Origin: Clitoria ternatea
Taxonomy: Eukaryota; Streptophyta; Magnoliopsida; Fabales; Fabaceae
DNA length: 64,000 nucleotides
Direction: 5' to 3'
Assembly (NCBI GenBank): GCA_037962975.1
Contig: CM075674.1
Span: forward strand, 37,958,501-38,022,500
In this document: one piece after another, positions 55,905 to 64,000 of the stretch
How the letters are laid out: each line of letters begins with the position of its first letter
Position numbering within the stretch: position 1 is the stretch's first letter
Notes under the pieces: generated by a model
Told to the model about the DNA's origin: nothing
Databases searched by the model: none
The model's input: the letters and a program-made list of their open reading frames with translations, nothing else
Made by a program: the position numbers and the translations under genes

Positions 55905-55991
55905 TTTTGACGCTCACCGTGGGGCCTGGTAAAATGGATCCTACACCACCAGAACCCTAATCATGATTTTGAAGTCAGACGAGCCCTAACC

Positions 55992-57028
55992 ATGGTGAAC
56001 ACTCGTAACACACAACGGGAAGAAGACAACAGACACCAAGCCTCATCCGATCATGATGATCGGATACAACACCTTACCAACATCGTCGAAACCCTACAAA
56101 GGACGGTCGCCAATCTACAAGAGGAGAATACAGAACTTAGAGAACAAAAAAGAAGGGAACACGAAGCCTCTAGTCACAATGCTGGACGATCCACTCACCA
56201 TAAAACCGCTGGTCAAGCCTCATACTAGACGGAGACTGTTAAATATAACCCTAAACTACCTTTTGCTGCACATCCCTGGACCGACCCGATTATAGAGGCG
56301 CCTACCCCCCTCAATTACAAACCCTTGATGATCGAAAAGTATGACGGAAATGGCGATCCTGAAGACCACTCACCATCTACACCAATACCATGTTAGTGAG
56401 AGAGGCGTCTAATTCCCTTTTCTGCCAAACTTTCCCCACCACCTTGACTAAATTGGCGCTACGGTGGTTCTCCCACCTCCCTCCAAAGAGCGTCTCCAGT
56501 TTTTCTAACCTAAGCAAGAAGTTTCTCAGCCAATTCTCCACCAGCAGAGCTGTTCAACAGACATCGCACAACCTACTTAATCTCCGCCAGCTTCCAGGAG
56601 AATCACTAAAGCAATATATAGCGCGTTTCTTCAAACAAGCCATCCAGATCTGAGATCTCAGCCCAGAGGTGGCTTTACACGCTATTCAAATGGGTTTACA
56701 CCTGGAAAAATTCACTAACTTCCTGGCGAAGAAGCCATCACTAGACATGGATGATTTCCATACGAGAGCCTCAAGGTATATTGCTGTTGATGAGCGTGAA
56801 GCTAATCAAACCAAGCTGATCAATCGGGCTAACCACGCAGATCGGAGAAATCCTCATCCCGAGCAAAAAAAGAAAAGCCCTAGAAGAAATCGGGATATCG
56901 AGGCTTACACTGCCCCCCACTACACAAACTTCACACCACTGAAGGACCGTCGTGACCGAATTTTGCATGAGGTCTACAACACGGGACTCCTAGCTCTGCC
57001 ACCCTCACCCACAAAGCTTTTGAGATAG
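55992..57028 (+). pseudogene. Gag of the Tat/Retand-like element
   Basis: It begins MVNTRNTQREEDNRHQASSD with a predicted coiled coil (DRIQHLTNIVETLQRTVANL). After a stop at 56226-56228 and shifts, the capsid block follows, with ALRWFSHLPPKSVSSFSNLS, SQFSTSRAVQQTSHNL, GESLKQYIARF (56390-56653) and, after another stop at 56651-56653, AIQMGLHLEKFTNFLAKKPS and a Lys/Arg-rich end (56669-57028). At least three breaks make it non-functional. Confidence 0.8.
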
Positions 57029-57209
57029 AGCATTTAATTTGGAACGGGCACCTCGCAAGGTTTGTGGCATGGAGGGGTGACAATCCCTGGGAAGGTTTTC
57101 AGGGAAGAGAAAAAGACCGCCCCGACCAGGTGGAACTCCAGACTCAGGACCGCTCACAAGCCCCTCGCTCCTGTTCTCCCAGGCCCGTAGAAGAAATGGG
57201 AGGCCCACA

Positions 57210-57800
57210 ATGAGTCATACATACGATTTCGGGTGGATTCCCAAGAACCCGAGCATACCTATCAAGCTACTTAGGTCAGGTAAATTTGTTGCAGGAACAC
57301 CCCGACTCCACAGCTATCACGTTCGACAAGTCAGATTTCCCCAAGGGCAGACCAAACCGAGACGAACCTATGGTGGTGACCATGGAAGTTGAAGACTTCA
57401 TGATCGAGCGAGTACTTATAGACCAGAGTAGTTCAATGGACATACTTCATTAGAAGGCAGACCGAAAGATGGGCCTCCCTCTCCAATAACTCCAAAGGTA
57501 TGATGGTTCACTTCTTAGTTTCTCAGGTGATTCTGTATAAGTTTTAGGATGTATTGACTTGAAGACCAACTTTGGAAGCGGGATATGGGTCAAGTTCCTG
57601 ATTGTAAACTTCCCCAGCTCCTACAATGCTTTGTTGGGTTAACCTTCGCTCAACACCTTAGGTGCTGTCGTCTCAACCATGCACTTGGCCATGAAATTCC
57701 CCCTCGGAGATGGAAGGGTGGTAGTTGTCAGAGCTGACCCTGAAGTAGCACAAGCATGTTACCATGAAAGCCTCTGCCCCAAAAAGCCTCTGCCCCAAAG
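57210..57800 (+). pseudogene. Protease region of the Tat/Retand-like element
   Basis: In frame pieces, the sequence reads MVVTMEVEDFMIERVLIDQS, a Tat-type retropepsin start in which the catalytic D-x-G/S is degraded to D-Q-S. Later come YNALLG-type and MKFPLGDGRVVVVRADPEVA text. Several stops interrupt it (for example near 57452, 57490 and 57640). Confidence 0.65.
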
Positions 57801-57934
57801 ACATGGAGACAGGATTTGACCCTTGCGACGGTCAGGAATACGAGAAGCCCCAACCGGTGGAGTCACTCAAGCTTGTCTAAGTCGGATCTTCCCCTAGCCA
57901 ATTCACACAAATCAGTGCAATTCTTGACCCAGCT

Positions 57935-58489
57935 TTGGAAGAAGCCCTCATCAGACTACTGAAGAAAAATGCCTATCTATTTACATGGAACCTTGTCGAC
58001 ATGCCAAGCATCGACCTCAATACCATCTGCCACTCGCTTAATCTCGAGCAGGACGCAAAACCTGTGTCCCAAAGACCCAGGAAAATGGGTCCCGACCGAA
58101 AGAGTACAATCAAAGAAGAAATATCCACGGAATTCATTCGGGAGGTCAAGTACCCAACTTGGCTATCAAATGTGGTCATGGTAAAAAAGTCAAATGGCAA
58201 GTGACGGACGTGTGTCGACTTCACCGATCTAAATAATGTATGTCCTAAAGATCCCTATCCTTTATCTAGTATTGATAGCTTGATGAATAATACTTCAGGT
58301 TACAGGATGCTGAGCTTCATGGATGGTTACTCGGGTTACAACCAGATTCGAATGGACCTGAGAGATGAAGAGAAAACAACTTTCATCACTGTGGGGGCCA
58401 ACTACTGCTCCCGGGCCAACTATTGCTACGTAGATGATATGGTCGTGAAAACCAAGCAACCTGAGTCACATGTACAGGATCAAGAATAG
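57935..58489 (+). pseudogene. Reverse transcriptase start of the Tat/Retand-like element, with internal deletion
   Basis: ORF 57935-58204 has SQRPRKMGPDRKSTIKEEIS and NVVMVKKSNGK, and ORF 58280-58489 has MLSFMDGYSGYNQIRMD and the catalytic YVDDMVVK motif near 58427-58447. A stop (58202-58204) separates them. Between the FITVGANYC and the YVDD segments about 30 residues of the palm are missing. A near-repeat GGGCCAACTAyTGCT lies at both sides of the join. Confidence 0.8.
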
Positions 58490-58515
58490 ACATTCGTTGA
58501 GCTACGCGAGTTTAA

Positions 58516-59389
58516 TAATTGAGTTTCTAAAAGCCTTAACCAATTAAATACGCAAGTAGTCCTGTATCATAAATCATTAAAGTGAAACAAAATGATATTG
58601 TGTGGGGACAGATTATAGAAACCAAGGATACATTAGAGGAGACTTAATTACGAGCCTTAGGATGAGAGGGTGTGAAAAGGTGCTTCAGGGGACCTGGGGT
58701 AGCTCCCTAGTGTCGAGTACTTTCACAATAAAAATTTTCTTAATCTGACTAGTCTCTAAGTGTTTCCATGCCAGTTGAGCTGTTCATATTATTATTATTC
58801 GGACTTATGGAATAGTGTAAACTCCTGGTTGGCCCAGTGCAAATTAAAATTTAAGGGCCCATATATATAGGTAAGTTATGATGAAGATATTGCATAAAAT
58901 TCATGCATTCATAATTGATTGTGTATGTGATTGTGATTGTGATTGATATTATTATATATTAGTTGTGAAAACCCTTTGTTGCTTATGTCTTATTCGAGAA
59001 TATTATATTTTGTTTCTCATTCTTTTCTCTGTGTTTTTGTTTTATATGTTTTAAATTGATGGTTCAGAGGGAAGGATCGAAGAACCTCGACAGTGAATAT
59101 AGCACGTTCTAGAAAGGGAGCTCGGTATGAATACCGTGGTCCAATGAATAAATAATGTTAATAAACAACTGCTTCTGGGCCATGGAGTTTCCTCTTTTTC
59201 TTATAATGTTTAATGTTTATTTTCTTTGGATGAATGTACAATTACTTTATAAAGTTTTAATAATATTTATGAGGTATTTCAGAAATAATGTATGTAATTT
59301 ATTCCGATAGTTTTTTTTAACAATCATATCTTTTAAAAAAAATTACAAATTTTTCTATAATTTATTAAAGTGTAACAGAGGGTGTTACA
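58516..59389 (+). repeat. 5' LTR end of the plus-strand Tekay element
   Basis: The sequence 58516-59237 repeats 54957-55670. 59238-59389 completes the LTR with GGGTGTTACA, followed by a primer site. The upstream part of this LTR is missing here. Confidence 0.75.
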
Positions 59390-59391
59390 AA

Positions 59392-59403
59392 CTAGTATTA
59401 GAG
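59392..59403 (+). other. Primer binding site (mutated), plus-strand Tekay element
   Basis: TAGTATTAGAGC differs from TGGTATCAGAGC by one G-to-A and one C-to-T transition, as expected from deamination of methylated cytosines. Confidence 0.7.
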
Positions 59404-59537
59404 CAGTTAATCCAATAGGCCTGGGGAAAAGGTCTATCTTGCTTTATCTGTAAACTCTGTGTAGAAAATAAAATATCTGACTTAGTAGTAACTGTGATTG
59501 ATGTGACAAATCTTAGTTACTGTGAAACAGGAAACTA

Positions 59538-60107
59538 ATGGTCAGAAATGATCTTACTGGAGTTGTAGAACGCTTAATCAATGCAATGGGAGCACGTGAA
59601 GGTCAAGGTAATGATGCCTTGAGAAGGTTGGACCTTTGTAAAAAGCGAAATCCACCTCGTTTCAAGGGAGGATATAACCTTGATGGAGCACAAACCTGGA
59701 TTCGAGAGATAGAGAAGATCTTTCAAGCATTGCAATGTAATGGAGCTGATAAGGTAGTCTTCGCTACTTATGCCTTATCTGAGGATGCCGAACATTGGTA
59801 GGATAACATGCGTAGACAATTCAAAGTCAACGACATAGAGATCACTTGGGATCATTTTAAGGATATGTTTCTGGAGAAATACTTTCCAGCCAATGTTAAA
59901 GAGAAAAGACAATTTGAATTCCTGTCACTGACCCAAGGAAATATGACCGCTGGAGAGTATGCATCCAGGTTTGAAGAGTTGTCTCGTTTTCATTCTCATT
60001 ATAATGATGCTACTAACGAAGGTGATCGGTGCGCAAAGTTTGTAAATAGATTACGGCCAGAAATTAAAGAAGCTATACGAATGTAGGAAACCCATGAATT
60101 TTCTTTA
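59538..60107 (+). pseudogene. Gag capsid, plus-strand Tekay element
   Basis: One frame runs MVRNDLTGVVERLI, FKGGYNLDGAQTWIREIEKI, QCNGADKVVFATYALSEDAE, then a TAG at 59799-59801. It resumes ITWDHFKDMFLEKYFPANVK, LTQGNMTAGEYASRFEELSR, to a second TAG at 60084-60086. These are standard Tekay Gag blocks. Both stops are in frame, and TGG-to-TAG at the first (after EHW) fits a C-to-T transition on the other strand. Confidence 0.88.
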
Positions 60108-61094
60108 TTGGTAAATCGGTGCAGGATCTTTGAAGAGGATCATAAGGATAGAATGACCAAAAGTCGTGAGCCCATTCACAAGGCGGGAGAAATGAGAAGT
60201 GGAGGACCTCACCATCACCAAAGAAGAGAGTTCAGGAGAAATAAGCCTTACCAAGTGCCATTTCACCAGTTTGGAGCAGCATCTGTTCCTAATAGACCCC
60301 AAGCTTTAACTGGAAGCTATTACCCGACATCTGCACCAAATTTTAAATGTTTTATCTGTGGAGGACCCCATTTGAAAAGGGATTGTCCTAAAAACACTTA
60401 TGTTTGTTTTAAGTGTAACAAACCAGGTCATCACATCAAGGATTACCCAGAGATGAAGAGGGAAAACCCTGAAGGTGCAAGTACAAGCATAAATACTCAG
60501 GGAGGCGTACACGGTGCAGTCGGAAGGCCGAAGGTGAAAGGAAAGGTTTTTACAATCACTAGAGAAGAAACATCTCATTTTGATTCCATGGTGGAAGGTA
60601 AGTGTATCATTAATAAGATTCCTTTAACTGTTATGTATGACTCAAGTGCATCACATTCCTTTATTGCCAATGACTGTGTAGAAAAACTAAAATTACCTAT
60701 GATAGAACTGTCATTTGACTTATCTGTACATACTCCTAGAAATAATCCCATTATTACTTCTAAAGCCTGTTGGAAATGCCCTATTGTCATAGATGGTAGG
60801 GATTTTAAGGCTAATCTCTTTTGTTTACCCTTTTCTGGCTTAGAAGTTATTATTGGGCTAGATTGGTTGTCTGACAATCATGTTCTAATAGATTGTCATA
60901 ATAAAACCATAATGTTTAAAGAACTAGTGAATTTGAATCCTGAGGATTCGAGATTTCTAACCGCCAACCAAGTGAGTGCCTCTTTAAAAGGAGGGGCTCA
61001 AGGATTCATGCTATTGCTTTCAACGAAAGGAGGGCAAGAATCAAAAATCAAAAATCTACCGGTTGTGTGTGAATTTCCTGACATTTTCCCCTAA
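60108..61094 (+). CDS. Gag nucleocapsid plus protease, plus-strand Tekay element
   Basis: The 328-residue ORF is in frame with gag after its second stop. CCHC zinc knuckles lie at about residues 81-94 (CFICGGPHLKRDC) and 99-112 (CFKCNKPGHHIKDY, last Cys replaced by Tyr). The protease has VMYDSSASHSFI with Asp178, where the invariant Gly of D-S/T-G is Ser, and LEVIIGLDWLSDNH near 247-260. The reading ends in CEFPDIFP at a TAA produced by a frameshift near 61090, where the reverse transcriptase frame takes over. Protease activity is doubtful. Confidence 0.85.
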   Translation: MVNRCRIFEEDHKDRMTKSREPIHKAGEMRSGGPHHHQRREFRRNKPYQVPFHQFGAASVPNRPQALTGSYYPTSAPNFKCFICGGPHLKRDCPKNTYVCFKCNKPGHHIKDYPEMKRENPEGASTSINTQGGVHGAVGRPKVKGKVFTITREETSHFDSMVEGKCIINKIPLTVMYDSSASHSFIANDCVEKLKLPMIELSFDLSVHTPRNNPIITSKACWKCPIVIDGRDFKANLFCLPFSGLEVIIGLDWLSDNHVLIDCHNKTIMFKELVNLNPEDSRFLTANQVSASLKGGAQGFMLLLSTKGGQESKIKNLPVVCEFPDIFP

Positions 61095-61739
61095 ATATAT
61101 CCCTAGTTTACCCCTAGAAAGAGATGTGGAATTCGCCATTGATCTAGTACTTGGAGTTGGACCCATTTCAATTGCACCATACCGAATGTCACCTCTAGAA
61201 TTAGCAGAGTTGAAGAAACAACTTGAAGAGATGATAGAGAAGTAGTTTATACGACCCAGTGTATCCCCCTGGGGTGCACCAGTGTTATTGGTTAAGAAAA
61301 AGGATGGTAGCATAAGGTTGTGTGTAGATTATCGGTAACTGAACAATGTGACGATCAAGAACAGATATCCTCTGCCAAGGATTAAAGACTTGATGGATCA
61401 ACTGCGTGGTGCCACGGTGTTCTCTGAAATTGATTTGAGGTATGGATACCATCAAATAAGGGTGAAGAAAGAAGATGTACCAAAAACTGCTTTTAGAACA
61501 CGCTATGGCCATTACGAATATCTAGTAATGCCTTTTGGTGTAACTAATGCACCAACTGTATTCATGGTTTACATGAATAGGATTTTTATCCATATCTAGA
61601 TAAATTTGTAATGCTGTTCATTGATGATATATTAGTGTACTCTAAAAGTAGAGAAGAACATGTTGAACACTTGAAGGTTGTGTTGGAAATCCTAAAAAAG
61701 AAACAACTGTAGGCAAAACTATCGAAGTGTGAATTCTGG
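61063..61739 (+). pseudogene. Reverse transcriptase, plus-strand Tekay element
   Basis: The frame entered near 61090 reads LPLERDVEFAIDL and PISIAPYRMSPLELAELKKQ, then a TAG at 61243-61245, VLLVKKKDGSIRLCVDYR, and a TAA at 61336-61338. Next come NVTIKNRYPLPRIKDLMDQL, FSEIDLRYGYHQIRV (catalytic Asp), FRTRYGHYEYLVMPFGVTNA, then a frameshift near 61590. The FIDDILVYS catalytic motif (61617-61643) and KLSKCEFW follow with another stop at 61710-61712. Confidence 0.88.
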
Positions 61740-62326
61740 TTGGAAGAAGTGAACTTTTTAGGACATGTAATTAGTCAAGGAGGAATAGCTGTAGACCCTT
61801 CCAAGGTGGAGGAAGTTTTAAAATGGGAGAGACCAACCACGATCACTGAGATTAGAAGTTTCTTGGGCTTGGCTGGATACTATAGGAGATTCATTGAAGG
61901 ATTTTCAAAGCTAGGATACCCACTGACCAAGTTAACATAGAAAGGATAACCTTTTGTGTGGACAACAAAATGCGAGAATAGTTTTCAAGAACTGAAAGAT
62001 CGACTTACTTCTGCGCCGGTGTTAGTACTCCCTGATCCACATCGAAGTTTTGAAGTTTACTGTGATGCGTCTAAACAAGGACTAGGAAGTGTACTCATGC
62101 AAGACAAGAAGGTTGTAGCCTATGCGTCGCGCCAATTAAGGCAACATGAGATGAACTACCCTACCCATGACTTAGAGTTAGCCGTTGTAGTTTTTGCCTT
62201 AAAGATTTGGAGGCATTATCTATACAGTGCAATATTCGATGTGTTTAGCGATCATAAGAGTCTCAAGTACTTATTCGACCAAATCATAAGAGTCTCAAGT
62301 ACTTATTCGACCAAAAGGAGTTAAAC
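61740..62326 (+). pseudogene. RNase H, plus-strand Tekay element
   Basis: 61740-61940 reads NFLGHVISQGGIAVDPSKVE and IRSFLGLAGYYRRFIEGFSK, then a stop. 61956-62324 reads VYCDASKQGLGSVLMQ (catalytic Asp), YASRQLRQHEMNYPTHDLEL and FALKIWRHYLY. A 32-bp tandem duplication (62251-62314) then shifts the frame and ends the ORF. Confidence 0.88.
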
Positions 62327-63823
62327 ATGAGGCAACGAAGATGGATGGAATTCTTAAAGGACTACGACTTTGAGTTACAATACCATCCTGGAAAAGTGAA
62401 CGTAGTACCTGATGCTTTGAGTCGAATGTCCTTATATGCGTCCACAATGATGATTAAAGAGCTGGAATTGATAGAGAACTTCAGAGGTCTTAACCTAGCA
62501 GTAAAGGTTAATGCTAACAGCTACAGGTTAGGAGCGTTGCAAGTGACAAGTGAATTCCTGAGGCAAGTTTTAGAGGATCAACAAGAGGATGAATTCCTGC
62601 AAGAGAAGAAAGAACTCTTGAAACAAGGTAAAGAAGTCAAGTTCAATGTAAGAAATGACCAATTGCTGAGGTATAAGGATCGGGTGTGTATCCCTGACAA
62701 AGAGGAGTTGAGGAAAACAATTCTGGAAGAAGGCCACAAAAGTTATATGAGCATTCATCCTAGGGCTACTAAAATGTATCAAGATTTGAAGAAGTTATTT
62801 TGGTGGCCTAGAATGAAGAAAGCGGTGGTAGAGTACGTGGTTGCATGTCTAATTTGCCAGAAGGTTAAAGTGGAACATCAAAAACCCCCTGGAATGCTAC
62901 AATCAATGGAAATACCAGAATGGAAATGGGATAGCATTACCATGGATTTTTTGACTTCTCTACCTAAAACTCTATTAGGACATGATTCAATATGGGTAAT
63001 AGTTGATAGATTAACCAAATCTGCCCACTTTATTCCCATCAATATTCGTTACTCTATGGAGAAGCTGGCAAAATTATACATCGAGGAGATTATGAGATTG
63101 CATGGAATTCCTTCAAGTATAATTTCTGATCGGGACCCTCGTTTTACATCACAATTCTGGAAGAGCTTGCACAAGGCTTTGGGAACAAGACTACGTCTGA
63201 GTTCAGCATATCATCCTCAGACAGATGGACAATCAGAAAGAACAATTCAATCTCTAGATGACTTGTTAAGAGCTTGTGTGTTAGAGCATAAAGGAAGTTG
63301 GAATCAATTCTTACCATATGTGGAGTTCACCTACAACAACAGTTTCCATGCTAGCATTAGCATGGCACCTTTTGAAGCATTATATGGAAGAAAATGTAGG
63401 ACCCCACTATGTTGGTTTGAGACTGGTGAAAACTTGATGCTAGGACCAGAGTTGGTACAACAAACCACGGATAAAATCAAAATAGTTCAAGAAAAGATGA
63501 AGGTAACACAGAGTAGGCAGAAAAGTTACTATGACAAAAGAAGGAAGCCGCTCGAATTTCAAGAAGGCGATCATGTATTCTTAAAAGTCACACCTACGAC
63601 TGGGGTCGGTCGGGCAATGAAATCTCGAAAACTAACTCCTAGATTTATTGGTCCATATCAAATAATTCATAAAGTTAGTCCTCTTGCCTACCAAATAGCA
63701 TTACCACCTTTTCTTTCTAATATCCGTAATGTTTTTCATGTGTCAAATTTACGAAAGTACATATCTGATCCTACACATGTTATTGAACCTGATGTCATAC
63801 AAGTTAAAGATAATCTTACATAA
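62327..63823 (+). CDS. RNase H end and integrase, plus-strand Tekay element
   Basis: This is the longest ORF in the window (498 residues). It opens with the conserved RNase H tail (MRQRRWMEFLKDYDF...VPDALSR). The HHCC zinc domain follows at about 142-187 (GHKSYMSIH, ACLICQKVK). The catalytic core has Asp207 (TMDFLTSLP), Asp268 (IISDRDPRF) and Glu304 (TDGQSERTIQ), exactly the D,D-35-E spacing. It then has the GDHVFLKVTP block and RNVFHVSNLRKY. A TAA at 63821-63823 cuts it just before the chromodomain. All catalytic residues are present, so this segment could in principle be made, but no intact polyprotein contains it. Confidence 0.92.
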   Translation: MRQRRWMEFLKDYDFELQYHPGKVNVVPDALSRMSLYASTMMIKELELIENFRGLNLAVKVNANSYRLGALQVTSEFLRQVLEDQQEDEFLQEKKELLKQGKEVKFNVRNDQLLRYKDRVCIPDKEELRKTILEEGHKSYMSIHPRATKMYQDLKKLFWWPRMKKAVVEYVVACLICQKVKVEHQKPPGMLQSMEIPEWKWDSITMDFLTSLPKTLLGHDSIWVIVDRLTKSAHFIPINIRYSMEKLAKLYIEEIMRLHGIPSSIISDRDPRFTSQFWKSLHKALGTRLRLSSAYHPQTDGQSERTIQSLDDLLRACVLEHKGSWNQFLPYVEFTYNNSFHASISMAPFEALYGRKCRTPLCWFETGENLMLGPELVQQTTDKIKIVQEKMKVTQSRQKSYYDKRRKPLEFQEGDHVFLKVTPTTGVGRAMKSRKLTPRFIGPYQIIHKVSPLAYQIALPPFLSNIRNVFHVSNLRKYISDPTHVIEPDVIQVKDNLT

Positions 63824-63952
63824 AAGTTAAGAGACAAGACAATTCCGCTTGTAAAGGTCATTTGGAATGAAACGAGAGGAGAAGATGCTACATGGGAACT
63901 AGAAACTGAGATGAAAGAATCTCATCCCCATTTGTTTTACTCAATAATGTAA
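63824..63952 (+). pseudogene. Chromodomain tail, plus-strand Tekay element
   Basis: In the same frame after the TAA the sequence reads RDKTIPLVKVIWNETRGEDA and TWELETEMKESHPHLF, the chromodomain of Tekay-type chromoviruses. It ends TAA at 63950-63952. About 15 residues usually found between the integrase and this block appear to be missing. Confidence 0.85.
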
Positions 63953-63972
63953 ATTTCGAGGACGAAATTTTT

Positions 63973-63988
63973 CTAAGGGGAGTAGAGT
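63973..63988 (+). other. Polypurine tract, plus-strand Tekay element
   Basis: AAGGGGAGTAGAGT directly precedes the LTR start at 63989, after the AATTTCGAGGACGAAATTT tail. Confidence 0.75.
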
Positions 63989-64000
63989 TGTAACACCCCT
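63989..64000 (+). repeat. Start of 3' LTR, plus-strand Tekay element
   Basis: TGTAACACCCCT, the first 12 bases of the LTR, ends the window. Confidence 0.8.

Larger units (their letters stand above)
55671..58515 (+). mobile_element. Tat/Retand-like element, 3'-truncated
   Basis: It starts with a short LTR-like sequence (TGTTCCCC to GTGTGACA, 55671-55904, including TATAAAAG at about 55790) and a primer site with CTCACCGTGGGGCC. It continues through gag, protease and the start of reverse transcriptase in degenerate frames. It ends abruptly near 58515 just after the catalytic motif of reverse transcriptase, with no RNase H, integrase or 3' LTR. Codons and G+C content (visibly more C-rich) differ from the AT-rich surroundings. 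Confidence 0.7.
58516..64000 (+). mobile_element. Tekay (Del) chromovirus, plus strand, runs off the window
   Basis: The order is LTR end, primer site, gag, zinc knuckles, protease, reverse transcriptase, RNase H, integrase, chromodomain, GACGAAATTT tail, polypurine tract and the first 12 bases of the 3' LTR (TGTAACACCCCT). Domain order and sequence motifs match the Tekay element at 25727-36412. The polyprotein is broken by several nonsense and frameshift changes. Confidence 0.88.

Noticed and set aside
58516..64000. Possible endogenous virus with an envelope gene
   Set aside because: Between the chromodomain and the 3' LTR there are only about 35 bp, so no envelope-like ORF; it is an ordinary Tekay retrotransposon.

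Overview
The window is plant nuclear DNA, AT-rich and dominated by nested LTR retrotransposons. One small host gene stands out, on the minus strand at 48175-48810. It is a two-exon gene whose product joins a signal peptide, a cyclotide (cyclic cystine-knot defence peptide) and an albumin-1 a-chain. That precursor layout is known from the legume Clitoria ternatea (butterfly pea), where cyclotides sit in the albumin-1 slot normally holding PA1b. The best inference is therefore Clitoria or a very close Phaseoleae relative. The large Ogre-type element and the Tekay and Athila families fit a legume genome.

Layout, left to right. (1) 1-14818 is a three-deep nest of minus-strand retroelements. A young non-autonomous Tekay-like element with 4.7 kb LTRs (1-7834, left LTR cut by the window edge) sits in an Athila-like element (7835-10715). 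That element in turn sits in a second Athila-like element (10716-14818). (2) 14819-17606 is a Tekay-type LTR fragment, followed by about 1 kb of AT-rich unique DNA. (3) 18661-45778 is one 27 kb Ogre/Tat-type element with a 5-bp target duplication AAATT and LTRs of 2.4 and 2.7 kb. It has a tRNA-Arg-type primer site, a decayed gag, no visible pol and a long family of 3' tandem repeats. Inside it lie a complete Tekay chromovirus (25727-36412, target duplication ACATC) and a solo LTR (37274-40497, target duplication GTAGG). (4) 45784-50280 is the gene island: a 1 kb foldback element, the cyclotide/albumin-1 gene and short duplications. (5) 50300-51643 is a decayed CACTA transposon end. (6) 51644-52783 holds old LTR fragments. 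(7) 52784-64000 is a plus-strand Tekay element. Its 5' LTR region is rearranged around a truncated Tat/Retand-like element (55671-58515), its gag-pol is broken in several places but carries a long intact integrase ORF, and its 3' LTR starts at 63989.

The retroelements look defective: every gag-pol examined has in-frame stops, frameshifts or deletions. The only convincing host protein gene is the cyclotide precursor. In such precursors the signal peptide directs entry to the secretory pathway, the Gly...Asn-His-Ile borders mark the segment that an asparaginyl endopeptidase-type ligase (butelase 1 in C. ternatea) can cut and cyclise, and the albumin a-chain is released separately. All boundaries and motif calls were made by eye; no alignments or database searches were run.
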